DNA of 64,000 bases from Aegilops tauschii subsp. strangulata (taxonomy: Eukaryota; Streptophyta; Magnoliopsida; Poales; Poaceae): positions 376,317,792-376,381,791 of the forward strand of contig NC_053035.3 of NCBI RefSeq assembly GCF_002575655.3. Reading direction: 5' to 3'. Below, one piece after another: positions 1-12,012 of the stretch. The stretch's first letter is position 1; the number at the start of each line of letters is the position of its first letter. The notes under the pieces were generated by a model. It was not told the origin of the DNA. It did not search any database and saw only the letters and a program-made list of their open reading frames with translations. The position numbers and the translations under genes were made by a program.

Positions 1-494
1 GCACGACAAGACGGAGAACAGTGCCCTCTGGCGCATGGGGCCTGCGCCCGGAGAACCCGGCGAATCCTGGCACCCGGCGGGTCCCAACACCGGCTTCCCA
101 GGCACTGACATCCCGGTCCCATGGCTTTGTAGCTTTATCATTGTAACCCTGGGGGTTGACCTATAAAACCCCCGGGAGCCCTCCATGTGCACGGGCATGC
201 ATACGCACAATTGATCCACCCAATGAACACACATACCCAAGGAGAAGGAGCAGCCTAAGCCTTGGCCTGTCTTCCTTCCTCCCCCAAACAGCTCTAGGAG
301 CAACTCTGTACCGATACATATAAACCACTGTCGGCAAGACTAGGGGTGTTATCTCTCCGGAGAGCCCCGAACCTGGGTATGTCTTGCGTCCCGCACTCGC
401 TCATGTCGACCTCGCCTCTGGAGCCCGCCGGTGCCCTCGAGCATCTCCCTCTCTTTAACCATCCTTTGGCATCTATCGTGCGCCCACCACGACA
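1..494 (+). mobile_element. E1: partial 5' LTR of a Tat-lineage gypsy element
   Basis: The left end is cut by the window edge, so the LTR start is not visible. A TATA-like CCTATAAAA lies near 159-168 and would drive the genomic RNA. The LTR ends in ...CCACGACA at 494. It is followed two bases later by a gypsy-type PBS and then gag, which fixes the LTR/internal border and the + orientation. No matching 3' LTR is present in the window, because the right side of E1 is truncated at 24889. Confidence 0.8.
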
Positions 495-496
495 GT

Positions 497-513
497 TGGC
501 GCCCACCGTGGGG
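497..513 (+). promoter_or_regulatory. E1 primer-binding site
   Basis: TGGCGCCCACCGTGGGG begins two bases after the LTR end. TGGCGCC-type sites are usual for grass gypsy elements of this group. The priming tRNA is not named here because its 3' end cannot be checked. Confidence 0.8.
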
Positions 514-537
514 CAGATCGAGGTCCCGGCCGGAGAC

Positions 538-2611
538 ATGTTCCAGACGGGGCCCTTCACTGATTCCGACGAGCCCGTCGCACTGGCGGTCGACATCATC
601 GACACGCTCGCCGCCTTCTTCGCCGCGCTGCGCATCTCCGACGCGCCCGCGGCTGACGAGTACCCTAGCGGGGTGCTCGACGTCTCCGACTCACTCGTTC
701 CCCTCGGCGACGACATCTTCGCCGGGGCGACGGATCTCTGTGTCCGGGTGGAGGTTTTCGCCGCCGACACCGAATCCTTCTCATCCAGCACCGCGAGGAA
801 GGCCGCCGAGGCCAAGGCCGCAGCGGATCGCGCCAACGCGCCCAACCCGCTGCGCGCCACGATGCAGACCCTCCGCGTCCCCATTGCCACCGACGTCAAC
901 GCCACCAACGCCGCCGAGGCCCTGGCTCGGCTCGAGGAAGAGCGCAAGTGCCTGCTGGACGTATCCGAGACGCTCGCTGCCACGCAGCGCCGTCTGGATT
1001 CCGCTTAGCGGGAGCTCGACGCCGCGTACGGCTTCACGCCAACCGTCGCCGAGCCTAGCCGGGTCGCTGAGGTACGGACCCGTGGCGGCGCCATCGGCCG
1101 TGCCCTTGGCGCGGTCCCAACCGTCTATGACACCCGTGTCAAGAACATGCGCGCGGCACAAGCGGCCGCCGTCGGCATGGAAGGGCTGCAGGGCGAGGAG
1201 CTGTAGGAGCGCCTGTAGCACGTGAACGAGCTCCTCGACGTTGCGAACACACATCAAGACCGCCTCATCCGTCCCACGGGATCCGTCTCACATTGCATCA
1301 ATGACCCCGAGCAGCAGAACACGGCGTCCTCGCTGCCCGGTGAGGCTCATTCTGGCTGCACCCGGACCTGGCGCAACCACGCCACGACCACCGGCGATGG
1401 CTTGGGCGACGAGTCGGCTCTGGAAGCCCGGCGCCAGCAAGATCCTCCCCCGCAATCCGGCAGCCGCCTCCGTCCGGCTTCGGCCAACCCGGCTCCCCGT
1501 GGCCTAGTCGAAAGCCGGCTGGGCCCGCACACCATTGACGATGCCGACACTCGCCACCGCCTTGACCAGCTCGCCCTCTCCTTGGAGTTGGAGGAAGATA
1601 AGACTGTGGGGCCGGCTTGCTTCGGCCCACGCATCCGGGATGAGCCTTTCCACAAAGGGTTCAAGCTCCCCCGCGACACCCCCAAGTACAACGACACCGT
1701 CAAGCCAGAGGACTGGCTCATCAACTACACCACCGCCATCAGCATCGCGGGCGGCAATCGCCGCCTTGTCGTGCGTTACGCCCCGCTTATGCTTGAGGGT
1801 TCGGCCCGCACATGGATGAACAGCCTGCCGGCCGGCAGCATCAACGCATGGGTGGACTTCGAGCAGGCCTTCGTGCGCAACTTCACCGGCACCTACAAGC
1901 GTCCCAGCTGCCCCAGTCAGCTCGCCATGTGCGTGCAAGGGCCAGCAGAAACTAGCCGCGAGTACCTCACGCGTTGGACCGAGCTCCAGAACAGCTGCGA
2001 AGGCGTCCACGAGGTCCAGGCCATCCAGTACTTCACGAGCGGTTGCCGGGACGACACCCTCCTCAAGCACAAGCTCCTACGTTCCGAGCCGACCACCATG
2101 GCCGCGCTCATGGTCATCGCGGACAAATACGCCGATGTCGACTCCACTATGAAGATCTAGGTGGTGCTGGACAAAGCCGGCAAGGTGAAGCCGACACCAC
2201 CCCCAAGCCGGTCGGCGAGAGCAGCCGCCAGCAGAACAAAAAGCGCAGGGCCGGGCCGGCATGACAACCGCCTCGTCGCGGCCGCCGAGCAGGCGCCCGC
2301 GGCCGAGCCAGCCGCCAAGCGCCGGCAAGACGGTATGGCAACCCGCCATGAGCTTCGAGGAGATGCTCGACGCTCCCTGCAAGCACCACAGTGGCGTAAG
2401 GCCGTCGACGCACACGCTTCGGCAGTGCGCCATCACCAAGCGCATCATGAGGGGCGACATCCCGCCTCCTTCGGCTCCGGCTCCAGGAGCGGGTCCGCCA
2501 GCTCCGCCCCCTCCCCCGGCCAACGGCATGATGCGCGATGATGTCTCCCCCAACGAGAACGCGAGCTACGTCGTCTTCACCAGCCTCGGTGACGACAAGC
2601 GTAGCGAGCGC
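538..2611 (+). pseudogene. gag: E1 gag polyprotein, first segment (decayed)
   Basis: The frame opening at ATG 538 (MFQTGPF) runs to about 2190, broken only by TAG codons at 1006, 1204, 1216 and 2158. Residues around 1620-2150 form a plant Ty3/gypsy gag domain (PKYNDTVKPEDWL, ARTWMNSLP, FEQAFVRNF). After 2190 the likely reading passes through two frameshifts into a Pro/Ala-rich tail, where a Cys/His cluster near 2365-2430 is the remnant of the nucleocapsid region. The frame reading DDKRSER at 2611 continues without a break at 10559 once E2 and one TSD copy are removed. It encoded the structural capsid protein and is now non-functional. Confidence 0.85.
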
Positions 2612-4185
2612 TGATGTCGCCTGAAGCTACGTTGGTATTTCCCCAAAGAGGAAGGGATGATGCAGCACAACGGCGGTAGGTATTTCCCTCAGATATGAAA
2701 CCAGGGTTATCGAACCATTAGGAGAACCAAGCAAACACAACGTAAGCAGCCCCTGCACACAAATAACAACACCTCGCAACCCGACGTGTTAAAGGGGTTG
2801 TCAATCCCTTTCGGGGTACGGCGCCAGAAATTGCGTGATGACGGGAGAAAATTGTAATAGATTGAAATAATAGATCACAAATAAAATAAAGTGCAGCAAG
2901 ATATTTTGTATTTTTGGTCTAATAGATCTGAATAAAAAGACCAAATAAAGTAGATCGCAAATCAAATATATGAGAAAGAAGACCCGGGGGCCGTAGGTTT
3001 CACTAGTGGCTTCTCTCGAGAAAGATAGCAAACGGTGGGTAAACAAATTACTGTTGGGCAATTGATAGAATTTCAAATAATTATGACGATATCCAGGCAA
3101 CGATCATTACATAGGCATCACGTCCAAGATTAGTAGACCGACTCCTGCCTGCATCTACTACTATTACTCCACACATCGACTGCTATCCAGCATGCATCTA
3201 GTGTATTAAGTTCATGGAAAAACGGAGTAATGCAATAAGAACGATGACATGATGTAGACAAGATCCGTTATCTATTGCAGCAGATAGGGATCCCATCTTT
3301 TTATCCTTAGTAGCAATGATACATACGTGTCGGTTCCCTTTCTGTCACTAGGATCAAGCACCGTAAGATCGAACCCACTACCGGGCACCTCTTCCCATTG
3401 CAAGATAAATAATCAAGTTAGCCAAACAAAACCCAAATATCGGAGAAGAAATACTAGGCTATAAGAGGTCATGCATATAAGAGATCAAAGAAACTCAAAT
3501 AACTTTCATGGATATAAAAAGATATAACTGATCATAAACTCGAAGTTCATCAGATCCCAACAAACACACCGCAAAAGAGTTACATCATATGGATCTCCAA
3601 GAGACCATTGTATTGAGAATTCAGCGAGCGAGAGAGAAAGCCATCTAGCTACTAACTACAGACCCAAAGGTCTACAAAGAACTACTCACACATCATCAGA
3701 GAGGCACCAATGGAAGTGGTGAACGCCTCCGTGATGGTGTCTAGATTGGATCTGGTGGTTCTAGACTCTGCAGCGGCTGGATGAATATTTCGTCGACGCT
3801 TCTAGGGTTCTGGTATTTTTGTGGTATTTATAGAGCAAAGAGGCTATCCGGGGGGTACCCGAGGTGGGCACAACCCACCAGGGCGCGCCAGGGCATCCTG
3901 GCGCGCCCTGGTGGGTTGTCCCCTCCTCGGGACTCCCCCCAGGTGCAACCAGGGCCCATCTGCTTCCTTCTGGCCCATAAAAAATCATCATGAAGTTTCG
4001 TGGCATTTGGACTCCGTTTGATATTGATTTCCTGCGATCTAGACAAGGAAAAAAGAGCAACTGGCACTTGGCACTATGTCAATAGGTTAGTGCCAAAAAA
4101 TGATATGAAATGATTAAAACATGTAAGATTGATAATAAAACAGCATGGAACAATCAAAAATTATAGATACATTGGAGACGTATCA
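2612..4185 (-). repeat. E2 3' LTR (left copy)
   Basis: 1574 bp, near-identical in content to 8965-10553. On the minus strand a CTATAAATA box lies at 3825-3833. Just upstream of it is a perfect inverted repeat (3870-3919). The end of the LTR carries a second PBS-like GGCGCCAGAAATT near 2818-2830. Confidence 0.9.
3870..3919. repeat. Perfect 23 bp inverted repeat with 4 nt loop in the E2 LTR
   Basis: Arms 3870-3892 and 3897-3919 are exact reverse complements around the loop GCAT and include two GGCGCGCC sites. It lies in U3, upstream of the TATA box on the minus strand. The equivalent in the right LTR (about 10229-10276) has mismatches. The third family copy (E5) is broken at this site by the insertion of E6. 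Confidence 0.9.
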
Positions 4186-4200
4186 GCATCCCCAAGCTTA
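4186..4200 (-). promoter_or_regulatory. E2 polypurine tract
   Basis: Read on the minus strand, TTAAGCTTGGGGATGC runs directly into the 3' LTR. Its position and purine content fit the plus-strand priming site of a gypsy element, and it confirms the minus orientation. Confidence 0.7.
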
Positions 4201-6724
4201 ACTCCTACTCGTCCTCGAGTAGGTAAGTCATAAAAACAGATTTTTTGATGTGGAGTGCTGTTCATCAAGTCATATCATATTCTTTTCTTTATAGGATGGA
4301 CATTTGGACTTTTATGTGATTCAAAGCAATAGTCTAGTTTTGACATAATAATTTAGATACTCAAGCATATCAACAAGCAACCATGTCTTTCAAAATATCA
4401 ACGCTAAAATAAGTTATGCCTAGTCCATCATGCTCAAACATTGATCGATTCATGAAACACACTCGAGTATTAACTACACCCAATACTTAAGCACGATCAT
4501 ATTGCCTCCTAGTTGGTGCTTTTGTAAGAGAAGATGGAGACTCAAATCCAAAATAAAAATTGCATAAAGTAAAAGAAAGGCCCTTCGCAGAGGGAAGTAG
4601 GGATTTGTAGAGGTGCCAGAGCTCAAAGAGAAAAATTTGAGATAAAAACATTTTGGGAGGTGTATCCATACCACCAACGAAAACGACGTAGAGCTACGAC
4701 CACTTTCCATGCTAGATATGCCATAGGCGGTTCCCAAACAGAAAATAAAGTTTATTCCTTTTTCCACCATACTTTCACTTTCCATGGCTAGCCGTATCCA
4801 CGGGTGCCTTCCATACCAACACTTTCCAAGGAATTTATTATTTGACAACATATAAATTTATTTTTGCATTTTGGGACTGGGCATCCCTAAAACCTTTGCC
4901 TTACTCTCATGCAATGACAAGTGAATAAACACTCATCGTGAGAATAACACATCCAACATGGAAAATATTAGCCACCCGTTACCGTTCTGCGAGCGAAACA
5001 AGCACACAAAAGAGAAGTTTATTTTTAAAATTAGAGATGGCACATGCAAATTTGCTTAGAACGGCAAAAGAATACTGCATATAGGTAGATATAGTGGACT
5101 CATGTGGCAAAACTGGTTTAAAGGATTTTGGATGCACAAGTTGAGGTCATACTTGGTGCAAAAATGAAGGCTAGCAAAAAGATTGAGAAGCGACCAACCA
5201 AGAAACGAATAATCTCATAAGCAAGTATTAAGCATAATTAACACCGAATAATGCACCACAAGTAGGATATAATTTTCATTGCATGATTATTGACTTTCGT
5301 GCATGCATAGGGAATCACAAACCTTAACACCAATATTCTTACTAGAGCACAATTACTCATCAACATAACTCATATATCACATCATCATATCTCAAAACTA
5401 TTACTAAGAATCAAGTTTATTTTGTCCAATGATCTTCATGACATTCTTTTAATTTTATCCTTCTTGGATATCTATCACTTTGGGACTAATTTTCATGTGT
5501 TGCTTTTCATAAGCTCATACAAATATAAGTGAAGATAATGAGCATAACAAATCTTCTTTCTCTCAAAATAATTTTAGTGAATCAAGAGAGAATTTCTTCA
5601 AAATTTACTAACTCTCAAATAAGTCTAAGTGAAGAAAGAGAGCATTTCTTCAAAAATACTAAGAACACCGTGCTCAAAAAGATATAAGTGAAGCACTAGA
5701 GCAAGTCCTAGCTCATAAAAGATTTAAGTGAAGCACAGAGAGCAATTCTAACAAGTCATGATATAATTTTGGCTCTCTCAAATAGGTGTGTCCAGCAAGG
5801 ATTGATGACTTAAAACACAAAATAAAACAAGCAAAGACACATATCATACAAGACGCTCCAAGCAAAACACATATCATGTGACGAATAAAAATATAGCCTC
5901 GAGTAAAATACCGATAGTTGTTGGAAGAAAGCGGGGATGCCACTCGGGGGCATCCCCAAGCTTAGTTGGTTGCTCATTCTTGGATAATAGCTTGGGATGC
6001 CGGGGAATCCCCAAGCTTAGGCTCTTACATCCTTCCTTCATCCATCGTAAGATAACCCAAAACTTGAAAACTTCAATCACACAAAACTCAACAAAACCTT
6101 TGTGAGATCCGTTAGTATAAGAAAGAAAACCACTACTATAAGTGTTGTATCAAACCAATTCATATTCTGTTTTTGTATTATATCTACTGTATTCCAACTT
6201 TTATATGGCAAAAACTCATCAAAGAAAATCATAGAGTCATCAAAATAAGCACACAACACAAAGAAAACAGAATCTGTCAAAACAGAACAGTTTGTAGTAA
6301 TCTGACTTTGGCGAATACTTCTGTAACTCCAAAAATTCTACCAAAATAGGAAGACCTGGGTAATTTGTATATTAATCTTCTTCAAAAAGAATCAGGGCAA
6401 AAGCTCTTTTTCTGTGATTTATGAAAATTATTTTCGTGAGCGCAAAGTTTCTGTCTTTTTCAGCAAGATCAAACAACTATCACCCAAGAAGATCCTATAG
6501 GCTTTAATTGGCACAAACACTAATTAAAACATAAAAAGCACAATCATACCAGTAGCATAATTGTGTAAACACTCAAGAACAAAAAGCAAAAAGCAAAAAT
6601 AAATTTTATTTATTGGGTTGCCTCCCAACAAGCGCTATACTTTTACGCCCTTAGCTAGGCGTAAGGCAAGGATCTAAGTTTTGTCATCTTTGATTCGAGA
6701 TCCATAAGATGCCCTCATGATTGA
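4201..6724. other. E2 AT-rich non-coding interior
   Basis: About 2.5 kb between protease and PPT, where pol would lie in an autonomous gypsy element. Only short chance reading frames occur and none has RT, RNase H or integrase motifs. A segment at about 4765-4884 (TTTCACTTTCCATGGC and neighbours) recurs at 33270-33389 as a remnant of another copy. Degenerate tandem repeats occupy about 5515-5755. Confidence 0.7.
5515..5755. repeat. Degenerate tandem repeat in the E2 interior
   Basis: A unit of roughly 35-55 bp with the core TAAGTGAAG followed by A/G-rich sequence and AGAGCA recurs at least five times (for example near 5528, 5620, 5686 and 5726). The copies differ in length and spacing, so this is an old array. 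Confidence 0.65.
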
Positions 6725-8770
6725 TTAATAAGGTGGCCTGATTTTTGTTCTAGGAAAGTGTTCCATACCCTTCCTCAAAGGGAATTGGAACTTGATATTG
6801 CCTTCTTTCATATCAATCACGGCACCAATAGTGCGTAAAAACGGTCTACCAAGAATAATTGGACAAGGCGGATTGCAATAAATATCAAGAACAATAAAAT
6901 CTATGGGCACATAATTCCTATTTGCAAGAATAATAACATCATTAATTCTTCCCATAGGCTTTTTAATAGTAGAATCCGCCAAGTGCAAATTCAAAGAACA
7001 TTCTTCAAGATTGGTAAGACCAAGCACATCACATAAAGATTTAGGAATTGTAGAAACACTAGCACCCAAGTCACACAAAGAAAATACTCATAATTTGTAA
7101 TCTTGACTTTGATAGTAGGTTCCCACTCATCATGCAATTTTCTAGGAATTGAAACTTCTAATTCCAACTTCTCTTCCAAAGCTTTCATGATAGCATCAAC
7201 AATATGTTTAGTAAAAGCTTTGTTTTGTTCATAAGCATGGGGTGAATTTAGCATGGATTGCAACAAAGAAATATAATCAATCGAAGAGCACTATCATAAT
7301 TAAAGTCTTTGTAATCCAAAATAGTGGGTGCATCACTAACTAAAGTTTTGACCTCTCCAAACCCACTTTTATCAATTTTCTCAACAAGATTTTCACCCTC
7401 CGAAATATTGGGACGCCTTCTACCTAAAGTTGACTCTTCTCCACTCCCTTTTTCATCAATCATATCTTTACTAAACAAGGAATCAATAGAAGAAACACCA
7501 ATCATTTTAAGATCTTCATCACTTTTGCAAGAATAATCACTAGAAAAAGCTTTCTCTAAAAATTCTCTTTTAGCTCTAAGCATAGCAGTTCGTTTCTTAC
7601 TTTCATCCATAGAAACATAGAGAGATTTAATTGATTCATCAACCTTAGGCACAAAAAATTTCATCTTGAGATTTTCCACATCACGAGCAATTCTATCAAC
7701 ACTTCTAGACAAATCATCAATCTTATTCAACTTTTCTTCTATGGAAGTGTTGAAAACTTTCTGCGTGTTGATAAATTCTTATTCTCAAGATCAGAGGTGT
7801 TCCTATTATTATTGTAAGATTGATTTCCATAGGAATTACCATAATTATTAGAGGAATTACTAGGAAAAGGCCTAGGATTAAAATTTCCTCTATAAGCATT
7901 GTTGTTGAAATTATTGCGAGAAATAAAATTCACATCAATGGCATCACTATTTTGCTCAATCAAAGTAGACAAAGGCATATCATTAAAATCAATAGGAGCA
8001 CTTTTACTAGCAACCAATTTCATACGAGCATCAACTTTATCACTCAAAGAAGAAATTTCTTCAACCGAATTAACTTTTTTACTAGTAGGAGCTCTTTCGG
8101 TATGCCATTGTGAATAATTTGCCATGATATTATCAAGCAATTTGGTGGCTTCACCCAAAGTAATTTCCATAAAAGTTGCACCTGCGGAGGAATCTAAAAG
8201 ATTACGAGAAACAAAATTCAACCCCGCATAAAAAATTTGTATGATCATCCAAATATTTAACCCATGAGTTGGGCAATTCCTTAGCATCATTTTCATCCTT
8301 TCCCAAGATTGTGCAACATGATCATGTTCAAGTTGCTTGAAATTCATGATCTGGGTTCTAAGGGAAATAATTTTTGCGGGAGGAAAATACTTAGTGATAA
8401 AAACATCTTTGCACTTATTCCAAGAATCGATACTATTGCGAGGCAAAGAAGAGAACCAAATTTTTGCAGAATCCCGCAAAGAAAACAGAAACAATTTCAT
8501 CTTGACCACATAATTGTGCACATCTCTTTTCTTTTGCATATCGCATAATTCCACGAAGGTATTAAGATGGGACGCGGCATCCTCATTAGGAGTACCGGAA
8601 AATTGGTCTTTCATAACAAGATTCAGCAAAGCAGTATTAATATCACAAGTCTCCTCACTAGTGGCGGGAGGAGAAAGCGGAGTGCCAATAAAATCATTGT
8701 TGTTGGTATTTGAGAAATCACAAAATTTGGTGTTCTCCTGAGTCATGATGACCACACAACAAGATTGCAC
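6725..8770 (-). pseudogene. gag-pro: E2 gag-protease region (frameshifted)
   Basis: The gag part (8770 down to 7739) opens MQSCCVVIMTQENTKF and carries a Ty3/gypsy capsid domain (SAKIWFSSLPRNSIDSW, FITKYFPPAKI) followed by an Asn-rich tail. A one-base shift near 7765 moves reading into the next segment (7730-7248, KLNKIDDLSRSVDRIARDV). A further shift leads to 7078-6725. There DLGASVSTIP and ILGRPFLRT are the retropepsin active-site and C-terminal motifs, with DLG in place of the usual D-S/T-G. No RT follows. Three frames are needed, so this copy is dead, although shifts between gag and protease can also be part of normal expression in some families. Confidence 0.85.
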
Positions 8771-8936
8771 TCAAAAACAGATTCGACAAGAAAACGACGA
8801 ACGGAAACACAGAGGCGAATAAAATGGCAAATTTTTGTGAAGTGGGGGAGAGGTAAACGAGAGGCAAATGGCAAATAATGTAAATTGCGAGTAGATGAGA
8901 TTTGTGATTAGGAACCTGGTATATGTTGAAGATCCT

Positions 8937-8953
8937 CCCCGACAACGGCGCCA
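8937..8953 (-). promoter_or_regulatory. E2 primer-binding site (tRNA-Asp-like)
   Basis: On the minus strand TGGCGCCGTTGTCGGGG begins 12 nt inside the 5' LTR border at 8965. It is nearly complementary to the 3' end of plant tRNA-Asp, the usual primer of related gypsy families. Confidence 0.75.
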
Positions 8954-8964
8954 GAAATTCCTTT

Positions 8965-10553
8965 TGATGTTGCTTGAAGCTACGTCGGTATTTCCCCAAA
9001 GAGGAAGGGATGATGCAGCACAGCGGCGGTAGGTATTTCCCTCAGATATGAAACCAAGGTTATCGAACTAGTAGGAGAACCAAGCAAACACAACGTAAAC
9101 TGCCCCTGCACACAAATAACAACACCTCGCAACCCGACGTGTTAAAGGGGTTGTCAATCCCTTTTGGGGTATGACGCCAGAAATTGCGTGATGACGGGAG
9201 AAAATTGTAATAGATTGAAATAATAGATCGCAAATAAAATAAAGTGCAGCAAGATATTTTTTGTATTTTTGGTTTAATAGATCTGAATAAAAAGAGCAAA
9301 TAAAATAGATCGCAAAGCAAATATATGAGAAAGAAGACCCGGGGGCCGTAGGTTTCACTAGTGGCTTCTCTCGAGAAAGATAGCAAACGGTGGGTACACA
9401 AATTACTGTTGGGCAATTGATAGAACTTCAAATAATTATGACGATATCCAAGCAATGATCATTACATAGGCATCACGTCCAAGATTAGTAGACCGACTCC
9501 TGCCTGCATCTACAACTATTACTCCACACATCGACCGCTATCCAGCATGCATCTAGTGTATTAAGTTCATGGAAAAACGAAGTAATGCAATAAGAACGAT
9601 GACATGATGTAGACAAGATCCGTTATCTATTGCGGCAGATAGGGATCCCATCTTTTTATCCTTAGTAGCAACGATACATACATGTTGGTTCCCTTTCTGT
9701 CACTGGGATCAAGCACCGTAAGATCGAACCCACTACTGGGCACCTCTTCCCATTGCAAGATAAATAGATCAAGTTGGCCAAACAAAACCCAAATATCGGA
9801 GAAGAAATACGAGGCTATAAGAGATCATGCATATAAGAGATCAAAGAAACTCAAATAACTTTCATGGATATAAAAAGATATAACTGATCATAAACTCGAA
9901 GTTCATCAGATCCCAACAAACACACCGCGAAAGAGTTACATCATATGGATCACCAAGAGACCATTGTATTGAGAATTCAGCAAGAGAGAGAGAGAAAACC
10001 ATCTAACTACTAACTACGGACCCGAAGGTATACAAAGAACTACTCACGCATCATCGGAGAGGCACTAATGGAAGTGGTGAACCCCTCCGTGATGGTGTCT
10101 AGATTGGATCTAGTGGTTCTGGACTCTGCGGCGGCTGGATGAATATTTTGTCGATGCTTCTAGGGTTCTGGTATTTTTGGGGTATTTATAGAGCAAAGAG
10201 GTGGTCCGGGGGGTACCCGAGGTGGGATCAACCCCCCAGGGCGCGCCAAGGCCTCCTGGCGCGCCCTGGTGGGTTGTCCCCTCCTCGGGACTCCCCCCAG
10301 GTGCAACCAGGGCCCATCTGCTTCCTTCTGGCCCATAAAAAATCATCGTGAAGTTTCGTGGCATTTGGACTCCCTTTGATATTGATTTCCTGCGATGTAA
10401 AAAACATGGAAAAAACAGCAACTGGCACTTGGCACTATGTCAATAGGTTAGTACCAAAAAAGATATAAAATGACTATAAAATGATTATAAAACATCCAAG
10501 ATTGATAATAAAACAGCATGGAACAATCAAAATGATACGTTGGAGACGTATCA
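8965..10553 (-). repeat. E2 5' LTR (right copy)
   Basis: 1589 bp. It holds a minus-strand CTATAAATA at 10183-10191 that would drive the element RNA. It differs from the left LTR by scattered substitutions and small indels, which indicates insertion well before the present. Confidence 0.9.
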
Positions 10554-10558
10554 AGCGC

Positions 10559-11532
10559 CTGCTCCAGCAGGAGGTGAACACCGTTGTCCCGGCCAAGCCG
10601 GAATACATGCACTAGTCGGAGCGCCCGATCAGCTGGACCCGGAAGGACGACCCGGCCGTCATGCCAAACCCGGGTGGCTACGCCCTCATCCTCGACACCA
10701 CCATCGTCCCAGCCCAGCGCACCTGCAAGTTCTCGCGAGTCCTCATGGATGGCGGCAGCAGCATCAACATCCTCTACCGCGACACCATGACCAAGCTTGG
10801 CCTCGAGGCCAAGGATCTGGAGCCGTCACGAGCGATCTTCCACGGCATCGTGCCAGGCCTCTCCTGCTCTCCAATCGGCCGAGGCCGGCTCGACATCCTG
10901 TTCGGCACGAGCGACCATTTTTGTCGCGAGCCAATCTGATTCGAGGTGGTGGACCTGTCCAGCGCATACCACACGCTGTTGGGCCGGCCTGCGCTCGCCA
11001 AGTTCATGGCCGTTCCCCACTACGCCTACCTAAAGATGAAGCTAACGGGTCCTAAGGGCCTCATCACCATCGTCGGCGACTACCGCAAGTCCCTGGAGTG
11101 CGCCCAAGCCGGCGCCAAGATGGCCGGGTTGCTGGTCATAGCCGAGGAGCGGTGCCAGCTCGACCGAATCGTGGCGCTGGCCAACGAGACGCCAGCCGTG
11201 CCAGCTTCGGCCAAGGAGCCGGTTGGCGAGGCCTTGTTCCAGCCGTCCAAGGAGACCAAGAAGGTCAAGCTGAACCCGGAGGAGCCCAGCTGCAGCAAGT
11301 ACGTTGTCGTGGGCACCCGCCTTGACAGCAAATAGGAAGGAGAGCTCATCGACTTCCTCCGTGAGAATCGGGATATCTTTGCATGGACCCCGAAGGACAT
11401 GCTGGGAATTCCGAGGAAGTACGCCGAGCACAAACTCCACGTCTGCAAGGACGCCAATCCTGTCCATCAACCCCTACGTCACTTTTTAGAAGAGAAGAGA
11501 AGAACCATCGATGAAGAGGTCACCGAGCTCCT
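10559..11532 (+). pseudogene. pro: E1 gag end and aspartic protease segment
   Basis: The E1 frame continues from 2611. VLMDGGSSINILY at about 10739-10780 is the retropepsin active-site region (D-G-G variant), and YHTLLGRPALAKFMAVPHY (10967-11023) is the conserved C-terminal part. One TAG at 10613 (expected CAG), TGA at 10937 (expected CGA) and TAG at 11333 (expected CAG) interrupt it. Downstream, DIFAWTPKDMLGIPR (11371-11415) is the linker before RT. The frame runs to 11532, where E3 interrupts VTELL. Confidence 0.88.
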
Positions 11533-12007
11533 TGAGGGAGTCCTAGACTAAGGGGTCCTCGGGCGTCCGGCCTGTTAGCCATGGGCCGGACTGATGGGTT
11601 GTGAAGATACAAAGACCGAAGACTTTACCCGTGTCCGGATGGGACTCTCCTTGGCATGGAAGGCAAGCTTGACGATCAAATATGTAGATTCCTTTCTTTG
11701 TAACCAACCTTGTATAACCCTAGATCCTCCCGGTGTCTATATAAACCGGAGGACTTAGTCCGGAGGAGAGGGATAACCATAGTCATACAGGCTAGGCTTT
11801 TAGGGTTTAGCCACTACGATCTCGTGGTAGATCAACTCTTGTAATACTCATATTCATCAAGATCAATCAAGCAGGAAGCAGGGTATTACCTCCATAGAGA
11901 GGGCCCGAACCTGGGTAAACATTGTGTCCCCCGTCTCCTGTTACCGTGATCCTTAGACGCACAGTTCGGGACCCCCTACCCGAGATCCGCCGATTTTGAC
12001 ACCGACA
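11533..12007 (+). mobile_element. E3: solo LTR inserted in E1 pol
   Basis: 475 bp, starting TGAGGGAGTCC and ending TTTTGACACCGACA. It is flanked by the perfect TSD CTCCT (11528-11532 and 12008-12012). A CTATATAAACC box lies at 11738-11748. No internal domain or second LTR is present, so it is the product of LTR-LTR recombination. The sequence is familiar as an abundant Triticeae LTR, but the family name is not certain enough to give. Confidence 0.93.
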
Positions 12008-12012
12008 CTCCT

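Larger units (their letters stand above)
2612..10553 (-). mobile_element. E2: non-autonomous Sabrina/Fatima-like gypsy retrotransposon
   Basis: A complete 7942 bp element lying on the minus strand. It is flanked by the perfect 5 bp TSD AGCGC (2607-2611 and 10554-10558). The LTRs begin TGATG and end GTATCA as read on the + strand. Order on the minus strand: 5' LTR (8965-10553), PBS, gag, protease, about 2.5 kb of AT-rich DNA, PPT, 3' LTR (2612-4185). No reverse transcriptase, RNase H or integrase motif is visible, so it would have needed a related element's proteins to move. The family name is from memory and may be Sabrina, Fatima or a close relative. Confidence 0.9.
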
